The notes under the pieces are model-generated. The model was not told the origin of the DNA. It was given only the letters and a program-made list of their open reading frames with translations, and ran no database searches. Shown one piece after another: positions 14,294 through 19,404 of a DNA stretch of 19,404 nucleotides. Source of the stretch: Phycisphaerales bacterium (lineage in GTDB: Bacteria; Planctomycetota; Phycisphaerae; Sedimentisphaerales; Anaerohalosphaeraceae); assembly GCA_011053245.1 (NCBI GenBank), contig DRGS01000015.1:1-19404 (forward strand). Direction: 5' to 3'. The position numbers and the translations under genes are program-made. Each line of letters begins with the position of its first letter. Positions within the stretch are counted from its first letter, which is position 1.

Positions 14294-17200
14294 TTTTTTT
14301 CCTCCGTAATACCCCAAACAAGCTGATCCATAGGGTCGGGCTCATCCTTGCGAAAATCTACCCACCCCATACCTCGAAGAAATACCGGCAGTTTTGGCTT
14401 CCTCTCACAATCTTCAAGTATAACCGGTATCACAGGACATCCGCGATTCACGAATTCACGCAAAAAGGCGTCTATCTCTGGCCCATGCCATGGACCAATT
14501 CCGCTGTCTCCTACAAATACCGCTGCCGACTTAACACTTTCAATTTGCTTTTCCAATTCCCGCTGCCATGAAAGCCCCGGCCGAAGTTCCCACTCGTCAA
14601 GCCACACCTTAAGCCCTCGCGCCTTTAACTCTTTGCCGATCTTTTTAACAGCCTCCTTGTCCCTGCTGTTATGGCATAGGAACACATCAAAGCCCTGTAT
14701 ATCTACTCCCTCCAGCAGATCCTTTACCCTGTACGACTCTTGAGCGCCCACCGGCCAATAATCCACCTGCCCAGCCTCTTCCAGCTTGATAAGATGCTCA
14801 TAATCAACGACCACCCCCTCCTCACCCGCAAGCGGCACCATCTGCTTTACTCCAAGTTTTGGGATCGTCGCATGAATACCATCAAATGAATTCCGTATAA
14901 CCGCCAGCGCCCTCCTCCTGCCCTCAAGATTGCCCTTAACCGATATAAAAACCACCCCCTTATCGACATCCGCCCGGATTAGTGCCTCGTTCCCATCAAT
15001 AGCTAACACTACACCGCTTCGCCAATATATGTGTTCTTTCGTCAGGTTATGATGCATACGCACAATAAACCGGCATATCAAACCGCTCGGCAAAACCTTA
15101 TAATGATACTCAAAGTTTAGCGACTTATCATAATCCCAGCCAAGTTCCGGCTCATTTTCACCTAACAACTCTGGTATCAGCACTCGTCTGCCGTGTCCAT
15201 CCGGAAAATCAAAGCACAACTCAAACTTCCGCATCATATCTACAATAAACTCATGCCGTTCCGTTGGATATCTTTTGGGGTCATTAAGAACTTTCCCGAT
15301 CATCCCCCACTCTAACACGCCCCCATTGTCCATCAGTTCTTTGTTGTTAATGATTTTATACACACCTTCGGTCACCCACTCAGGATTAAGTATATTGGTA
15401 TCTCTCAGATGATACGGATCCTTCGGATCGCCGAAATTCAGCACATTGCCAAGATCGTGCAAAAAGCGAAGCAGTAAATTCTGCTCACTCTCTTTGGTGA
15501 TCTTATGCTTGCGGCACAGTTTACGGAAATCCTTAGTATCGATGAAATCTTCACTCTCTGTACGCTCCTCTAATTTATGCTTTACATTAAAATAGCTTTC
15601 AGGCACCTCATCATAGACATGCCCGAGACCATTGATTTGCTTCTTTATCGCCGCTCTAAGCTCCTTTATCCCATCGCCTTTTTGACAGGATATATTAAAA
15701 AATCCCTTGATATTCGGCGCATAGTCTTTCATCAGACGGTTTTCATTCAAATCCAGATGCCCGCCATCACACTTGTTAGTAACGATAAGTACAGGCGAAT
15801 CCCCACCATAGCTTTGAATGATCTTGAGCCAGTACTGTATATTGCTTTCGTTCTTTCCTTTGCGCGCATCCAATACTAATACATACAAACTCCTCTTCGT
15901 CAAAAAGAACTGATGCGTAGCATGCATTATCTCCTGCCCGCCAAAATCCCACACATTCAACTTTATTTGTGGGCTTTTCTTGCCTTTCCTGCGCCTGCCT
16001 GCAACTTTCCAGTCCCTGATATTGATCCCCTCGGTCATTAGCTCTTCCGGGTCATAATCGTCATCGATAAGCCGTTTAACCAATGATGTCTTACCCACCC
16101 CACCCTGACCGACCAGCAAAATCTTAGCCTCTCGAAGTTCGCGCCTCGCTTCACTTCGCTGCCGAAAATAATACTCAAGAATATCCCCCGGTCTCGCTGG
16201 CTCTTCTTCTTCATCATACTCGGAACCAAGTACTTCAGGAGGTATCCCCAACTCGTCATTGCCTTGAAGATAAAGTCCTTTCAACTTTTTTAATTGCCTG
16301 ATTTCGGTAGGCAAAGAGACCAGATTGTTGTCCTGTAGATAAAGTTCTGTCAGTCTTTTCAATTGGCCGATTTCGGTGGGCAATGAAGTCATATTATTGC
16401 CGCCCAGAAAAAGTTCTGTTAGATTTTTTAATTGACCGATTTCGGCGGGCGCAGAGGACAGCTTATTGGGGCTCAGATAAAGTCCTGTCAGATTTATTAA
16501 TTGGCCGATTTCGGCGGGCACAGAGGTTAGATTATTGGCGCCCAGAAAAAGCGTTGTCAGGTTTATTAATTGGCAAACCTCGGCGGACAGAGAGGTTAGT
16601 TTATTGTTGTACAGCCAAAGTTCTGTCAGGTTTTTCAACTTGACAATCTCAGAAGGCAATGCTGTCAACTGGTTATCGTAAGGGTTCAGAGTACGCAGAT
16701 TTGTCAGCTTGCCTATCTCAGGAGGCAATGCTGTCAACTGGTTATCATAAAGATATAGTTCTTTTAGGTTTGTCAGCTTGCCTATCTCAGGCGGTAATGC
16801 TGTCAACTTCATACTACTCAAGTCAAGCGATTCGCTGTTTTCCCTTGCCGCCTTTTCGATCCTTGCAAGAGCCTTGTCATAGGCCCGCCGCTCTTCTTCG
16901 TTCTTTTCCCGCAAATACGCCAATATCGCTTCCGTCCCCTGCTTAACTATTTCCGACGGCGGCGATTCAAGGGGATTGCCGCCAAGCTCCAGCGTTTCCA
17001 GATTTGTCAGCTCGCCCATCTCAGGAGGCAACGCTGTCAACTGGTTGTCTTCAAGGCCCAGCCTTTGCAGATTGCTCAAATTGCCCATCTCAGGAGGCAA
17101 TGCTGTCAACTGGTTTTTGTCAAAACTCAGTGTTTGCAGATTTGTCAGCTTGCTTATCTCAGCAGGCAATGCTGCCAACTGGTTCCCGTCAAGGTTCAGT

Positions 17201-17565
17201 CCTTGCAGATTTATCAGCTTGGATATCTCAGGAGGTAATGTTGTCAACTGGTTGCCATGAAGATACAGTTCCGGTAACTTTGTCAGAGTGAATATCTCAG
17301 GAGGCAAAGCAGTCAACTGGTTGCCGCCAAAATTTAGCATTTGCAAATTTGTCAGCCTGCCTATCTCAGGAGACAATGCTGCCAGCTGGTTGCCATAAAG
17401 GCTCAATGTTTTCAGATTTGTCAGCTTACCTATCTCAGGAGGCAATGCTGTCAACCTCATATAACTCAAGTCAAGCGATTCGCTATTTCCCCTTCCTGCC
17501 TCTTCGATCTTTGCAAGAGCCTTATCATAGGCCAGTCGCTGTTCTTTATTCATTTCTTTCGCCAT
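14278..17565 (-). CDS. LRR-Roc-COR-TIR protein (ROCO-family, NLR-like)
   Basis: A 1095-residue multidomain protein. Order: short helical cap YDKALAKIEEA (13-23) and 23-residue LRRs of the LTALPPEIG type; the cap and LRR block restart at 229 and run to about 450; Roc GTPase with P-loop GQGGVGKTS (486-494), DFGGQE (540-545), NKCD (597-600); COR dimerisation region (about 660-945); C-terminal TIR from D960 (DVFLCHNSRDK) with VWLDEWEL and WHGPE, whose E1030 matches the catalytic glutamate of NAD-cleaving TIRs. Cytoplasmic, no signal. By family knowledge LRRs sense, Roc-COR switches, and TIR acts as NADase or scaffold. The start ATG 17565 follows AAGGA by 10 bases. A small membrane protein overlaps its 3-prime end. 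A role in phage defence or cell suicide is inferred, not shown. Confidence 0.9.
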   Translation of the reverse strand: MAKEMNKEQRLAYDKALAKIEEAGRGNSESLDLSYMRLTALPPEIGKLTNLKTLSLYGNQLAALSPEIGRLTNLQMLNFGGNQLTALPPEIFTLTKLPELYLHGNQLTTLPPEISKLINLQGLNLDGNQLAALPAEISKLTNLQTLSFDKNQLTALPPEMGNLSNLQRLGLEDNQLTALPPEMGELTNLETLELGGNPLESPPSEIVKQGTEAILAYLREKNEEERRAYDKALARIEKAARENSESLDLSSMKLTALPPEIGKLTNLKELYLYDNQLTALPPEIGKLTNLRTLNPYDNQLTALPSEIVKLKNLTELWLYNNKLTSLSAEVCQLINLTTLFLGANNLTSVPAEIGQLINLTGLYLSPNKLSSAPAEIGQLKNLTELFLGGNNMTSLPTEIGQLKRLTELYLQDNNLVSLPTEIRQLKKLKGLYLQGNDELGIPPEVLGSEYDEEEEPARPGDILEYYFRQRSEARRELREAKILLVGQGGVGKTSLVKRLIDDDYDPEELMTEGINIRDWKVAGRRRKGKKSPQIKLNVWDFGGQEIMHATHQFFLTKRSLYVLVLDARKGKNESNIQYWLKIIQSYGGDSPVLIVTNKCDGGHLDLNENRLMKDYAPNIKGFFNISCQKGDGIKELRAAIKKQINGLGHVYDEVPESYFNVKHKLEERTESEDFIDTKDFRKLCRKHKITKESEQNLLLRFLHDLGNVLNFGDPKDPYHLRDTNILNPEWVTEGVYKIINNKELMDNGGVLEWGMIGKVLNDPKRYPTERHEFIVDMMRKFELCFDFPDGHGRRVLIPELLGENEPELGWDYDKSLNFEYHYKVLPSGLICRFIVRMHHNLTKEHIYWRSGVVLAIDGNEALIRADVDKGVVFISVKGNLEGRRRALAVIRNSFDGIHATIPKLGVKQMVPLAGEEGVVVDYEHLIKLEEAGQVDYWPVGAQESYRVKDLLEGVDIQGFDVFLCHNSRDKEAVKKIGKELKARGLKVWLDEWELRPGLSWQRELEKQIESVKSAAVFVGDSGIGPWHGPEIDAFLREFVNRGCPVIPVILEDCERKPKLPVFLRGMGWVDFRKDEPDPMDQLVWGITEEKKCRNK
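16255..17500. repeat. Tandem 69-bp LRR-coding repeats with a 648-bp block duplication
   Basis: The DNA shows imperfect units of about 69 bp (23 codons), each with a word close to TCAGGAGGCAATGCTGTCAACTGG on the plus strand in the right part, and a more diverged set starting near 16255 with CGGCGGGCACAGAGG-like words. The N-terminal cap plus LRR start appears twice, near 17450-17565 and 16802-16917, at a 648-base offset and with high base identity. This marks an internal duplication. Such arrays can expand or contract by recombination. Confidence 0.75.
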
Positions 17566-17615
17566 AACCGCCTGATCCTTAATTTTACATTACGAACTAC
17601 AACTGCATACCCGCC

Positions 17616-17644
17616 ATTATCTACGATTATTGCCTGATTGTAAA
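17616..17644 (-). promoter_or_regulatory. Promoter of the LRR-Roc-COR-TIR unit
   Basis: On the minus strand TTTACA (17644-17639), 17-base spacer, GATAAT (17621-17616). Predicted start near 17609 gives a leader of about 44 bases. Confidence 0.6.
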
Positions 17645-17735
17645 GCAAAAAGGCGTATTTTACCACCGAAGAACCCCGTTTATTGGAGTATAAATAGAAG
17701 ACTTTAATTTTTTTTGTATTTTTCCAATTTTTTTC
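17645..17735. other. AT-rich spacer between divergent promoters
   Basis: No gene is seen. The segment is rich in T runs on the plus strand (17705-17735) and separates the minus-strand TIR-unit promoter from the plus-strand cold-shock promoter. Confidence 0.5.
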
Positions 17736-17763
17736 TTGAACTATCCTGCTCCATAGCGATAAT
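17736..17763 (+). promoter_or_regulatory. Promoter of the cold-shock gene
   Basis: TTGAAC (17736-17741), 16-base spacer, GATAAT (17758-17763). Predicted start near 17770 gives an unusually long leader of about 98 bases for a 69-residue protein. Confidence 0.6.
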
Positions 17764-17783
17764 TAGTTTTTTGTTGGGCGTGT

Positions 17784-17860
17784 CCTCTCACCTCTCGAGG
17801 GCAGAGTTTGACTAAATATGATTGAGAGGTAAGTTAAAGGGTCTGTAGCAGACCAAGGAG
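17784..17860 (+). promoter_or_regulatory. Structured leader of the cold-shock mRNA
   Basis: CCTCTC occurs twice (17784-17789 and 17791-17796); either copy can pair with GAGAGG at 17824-17829, the second giving a 7-bp ACCTCTC/GAGAGGT stem. A second hairpin GGTCTG-TAG-CAGACC (17840-17854) abuts the ribosome site AAGGAG (17855-17860). The layout resembles cold-responsive leaders of CspA-type genes, where pairing changes with temperature and exposes the ribosome site. Confidence 0.5.
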
Positions 17861-17867
17861 TATTAAG

Positions 17868-18077
17868 TTGAGTACAGGTACAGTAAAGTGGTTTAATGCA
17901 AGCAAAGGTTTCGGTTTTATCACCCCAGACGATGGTGGCAACGATTTGTTCGTACATCATTCAGAGGTTAAGGTCGAAGGTTATGCGACACTCGATGAGA
18001 ATCAAAAGGTCGAGTACGAAGTTGGTGAAGGCAAAAAGGGTCCATGTGCAAACAATGTAACCCCTGTCCAAGCCTAA
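17868..18077 (+). CDS. Cold-shock domain protein, TTG start
   Basis: A 69-residue nucleic-acid chaperone of the CspA class that binds single-stranded RNA or DNA and melts secondary structure. The TTG at 17868 is fixed by AAGGAG 7 bases upstream and gives the usual N-terminus [20 protein letters not shown]1 (KGFGFI) and RNP2 (LFVHHSEV) are complete, with the aromatic binding residues present. Length matches the family. It is monocistronic, with its own promoter, a structured leader, and a strong terminator after the stop. The TTG start may lower translation. The particular paralogue (cspA, cspC or other) cannot be named from sequence. Confidence 0.93.
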   Translation: MSTGTVKWFNASKGFGFITPDDGGNDLFVHHSEVKVEGYATLDENQKVEYEVGEGKKGPCANNVTPVQA

Positions 18078-18100
18078 AATTAGACACGATGTAACGAATA

Positions 18101-18128
18101 GCCCTGTCAGCGATGGCAGGGCTTTTTT
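18101..18128 (+). terminator. Rho-independent terminator of the cold-shock gene
   Basis: A 9-bp stem (18101-18109 with 18114-18122, one G-U pair) closed by the stable tetraloop GCGA and followed by six T (18123-18128). Confidence 0.88.
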
Positions 18129-18190
18129 GTGCCAAAAAACCCGGTTTTGCCCTCAACAGCGGCATTTTGCGAAAAATCTGCATTTTGTAG

Positions 18191-18219
18191 TTGACCCGTT
18201 CGCCGATTTAGGGTATATT
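18191..18219 (+). promoter_or_regulatory. Promoter of rpmI-rplT-pheS
   Basis: TTGACC (18191-18196), 17-base spacer, TATATT (18214-18219). Predicted start near 18226. It allows the group to be transcribed independently of thrS-infC. Confidence 0.68.
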
Positions 18220-18281
18220 ACTCGGCTTGTATCAATAACAGAAATTAGTAGCGATAATTGTAACTAAGGAAAAAGATTCAG

Positions 18282-18479
18282 ATGCCAAAGCAGAAGACAC
18301 ACAAAGGTTTATCAAAGAGGATCAAGATTACCGGCAGCGGTAAGGTAAAACGCCGCCGCGCAAACGGAAGTCACCTCATGAGCACAAAGAACGCAAGACG
18401 TCGTCGCCGCATCGGCTCTACGTCAATCATTTCGGGCTTGCTCGCAAAAGTAGCAAAGAGGTCGCTCGGTAAGGGCTAA
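18282..18479 (+). CDS. rpmI: 50S ribosomal protein L35
   Basis: A 65-residue, strongly basic protein of the large ribosomal subunit. The N-terminus PKQKTHKGLSKRIKITGSGKV and the later HLMSTKNARRRRRI segment are characteristic, and the length is standard for L35. AAGGA at 18266-18270 is 11 bases before the ATG. It is the first gene of its transcript here, whereas in many bacteria infC directly precedes it. rplT follows after an 84-base leader-like gap. Confidence 0.96.
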   Translation: MPKQKTHKGLSKRIKITGSGKVKRRRANGSHLMSTKNARRRRRIGSTSIISGLLAKVAKRSLGKG

Positions 18480-18501
18480 CCATAATTGAATATACTTGCT
18501 T

Positions 18502-18564
18502 CCCGGCTTCTATCAGCTGCCGCAGCGGGTCAATAGAAACATACAAACGAAAGGAAAGCTGATA
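18502..18564 (+). promoter_or_regulatory. Candidate L20 translational operator before rplT
   Basis: TATCAGCT (18511-18518) is perfectly complementary to AGCTGATA (18557-18564), which includes the A of the rplT start codon. This pairing would place the ribosome site AAGGA (18551-18555) in a loop and hide the start. It excludes the local hairpin GCTG-CCG-CAGC (18516-18526), itself flanked by TTCTAT (18508-18513) and ATAGAA (18533-18538). In several bacteria L20 represses its own operon by binding leader RNA that mimics 23S rRNA; whether this leader does so is inferred. Confidence 0.5.
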
Positions 18565-18917
18565 TGCCAAGAGTAAGAAAAGGTGCCGCAAGGCGCAGAG
18601 CACACAAAAGAACCCTAAAAGCAGTCAAAGGCCATCGCGGCGCACCAGGCAGATGTTATCGTCTCGCAATACAGGGCCAGACTCGCGCAAACGTAAACGC
18701 ACGCATCGGTCGCAAACTCAAAAAACGCGATTTCCGCGGACTATGGATCATCCGGATCAGTGCCGCCTGCGTTCAGAGAGGCATCCGCTACAGCCAGTTC
18801 ATCAACGGTCTAAAGAAAGCAAACATCGAGCTTAACCGCAAGATGCTAAGCGAGATCGCCATTGCCGACCCCGCCGCTTTCGACACGATCGTCGAACAAG
18901 CCAAAGCGGCACTCTAA
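18564..18917 (+). CDS. rplT: 50S ribosomal protein L20
   Basis: A 117-residue basic protein needed for early 50S assembly; it binds 23S rRNA. The N-terminus PRVRKGAARRRAHKR and the later LWIIRISAACVQRGIRYSQFINGLKKA segment are diagnostic, and the length is standard. AAGGA at 18551-18555 lies 8 bases before the ATG. It follows rpmI and precedes pheS by 52 bases, the usual order. The unusually structured leader suggests feedback control by L20. Confidence 0.97.
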   Translation: MPRVRKGAARRRAHKRTLKAVKGHRGAPGRCYRLAIQGQTRANVNARIGRKLKKRDFRGLWIIRISAACVQRGIRYSQFINGLKKANIELNRKMLSEIAIADPAAFDTIVEQAKAAL

Positions 18918-18969
18918 CGTTTCGCGTTTGTCGTTGAAATTTTCGCCGCCTAAGCTCTGTTAGGATGAC

Positions 18970-19404
18970 ATGCTTGACAATTTCAAAAAAATCGGAGAAG
19001 AAGCATCCCAAGCGTTAATGCAGGTAACCGATGCCGACCAGCTTGAAGTTTTTCGCATTAAGTACCTCGGACGCAAGGGACTCGTCACCGGCATGCTCAG
19101 CCAGATAGGCAAGCTCCCCCCCCGAAGATAAACGCCAGGGCGGCCAGCTCGCCAACAAAACCAAAAAAGAGATCACCGCAGCTTTTGAAAAATTAAAAGC
19201 CAAGCTCGGCGACACCGGCCAAAAAGCCAAACCCATCGTCGATGTAACTCTCCCCGCCGAACCGAGCCGTTTAGGCAAAACCCACATCATATCCCAGACC
19301 GTCAGCGAGCTTCTCGAAATATTCGGCAGGATGGGTTTCAACATCGCTTATGGCCCCGAGGTCGAGGATGAATGGCACAATTTCATCGCCCTCAACATCC
19401 CCAC
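18970..19404 (+). pseudogene. pheS: Phenylalanyl-tRNA synthetase alpha chain, frameshifted and cut by window end
   Basis: The alpha subunit pairs with PheT to charge tRNA-Phe. The start ATG 18970 has AGGA 4 bases upstream and begins MLDNFKKIGEEA, with FRIKYLGRKGLVTGML, the conserved start of the coiled-coil arm. In a run of eight C (19116-19123) the frame breaks and would stop at 19129-19131. Removing one C restores KLPPEDKRQGG and an open frame to the window edge, including the RLGKTHIIS segment and VSELLEIFGRMGF, GPEVEDEWHNF of the catalytic-domain entry. The gene is essential, so the extra C is more probably a sequencing or assembly slip than a real inactivation. The catalytic domain lies outside the window. 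Confidence 0.88.

Noticed and set aside
16255..17500. Regular spaced repeats that could suggest a CRISPR array
   Set aside because: The period is 69 bases with similar sequence across the whole unit, no unique spacers, and it codes for LRRs in frame; no cas gene is nearby.
16383..17637. Several plus-strand open frames opposite the LRR-coding part of the TIR gene, with repeated words such as LSQEAMLSTG
   Set aside because: They are antisense reflections of the 69-bp LRR repeats; they lack ribosome sites and the minus-strand frame carries clear domains throughout.

Overview
The window looks like a chromosomal piece of a Gram-negative bacterium, most likely a planctomycete of the Phycisphaerae type. 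That assignment is an inference: it rests on the mix of leucine-rich-repeat proteins, an IS1380-type transposase relic, an FHA gene, a GH36-like glycosidase and mid-GC housekeeping genes of bacterial type. No rRNA or tRNA gene was seen. The right edge cuts through pheS.

Layout. Bases 1-565 hold non-coding T-rich sequence and a decayed IS1380-family transposase. Bases 731-5348 (plus strand) carry a secreted GH36-like alpha-galactosidase, an LRR lipoprotein, an acyl-CoA thioesterase close behind it, and a small unknown protein with its own near-consensus promoter. Bases 5541-11007 (minus strand) form a signalling cluster read right to left: FHA protein, RluA-type pseudouridine synthase, FixL-like sensor kinase with an extracytoplasmic Cache-like domain, FixJ-like regulator, CheW-like protein and single-domain response regulator. 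A striking palindrome plus half-site lies between the FixJ-like gene and the last two genes and could be the regulator's operator. Bases 11158-13710 are thrS-infC (infC starts with AUC), and 18191-19404 are rpmI-rplT-pheS.

The translation genes thrS-infC-rpmI-rplT-pheS are often contiguous in bacteria. Here about 4.5 kb separates infC from rpmI. That gap contains a palindromic element, a minus-strand two-gene unit and a cold-shock protein gene with a structured leader. The two-gene unit is the most interesting item: a 1095-residue LRR-Roc-COR-TIR protein whose TIR domain keeps the putative catalytic glutamate, translationally overlapped with a small single-pass membrane protein. This has the architecture of an NLR-like sensor/effector (NAD-consuming TIR) with a membrane partner, and is a candidate undescribed immune or abortive-infection module.

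Other points: the LRR region of the TIR protein contains a 216-residue internal duplication; the rplT leader can fold so that its start codon is sequestered, suggesting L20 autoregulation; and pheS carries an apparent frameshift at a run of eight C.
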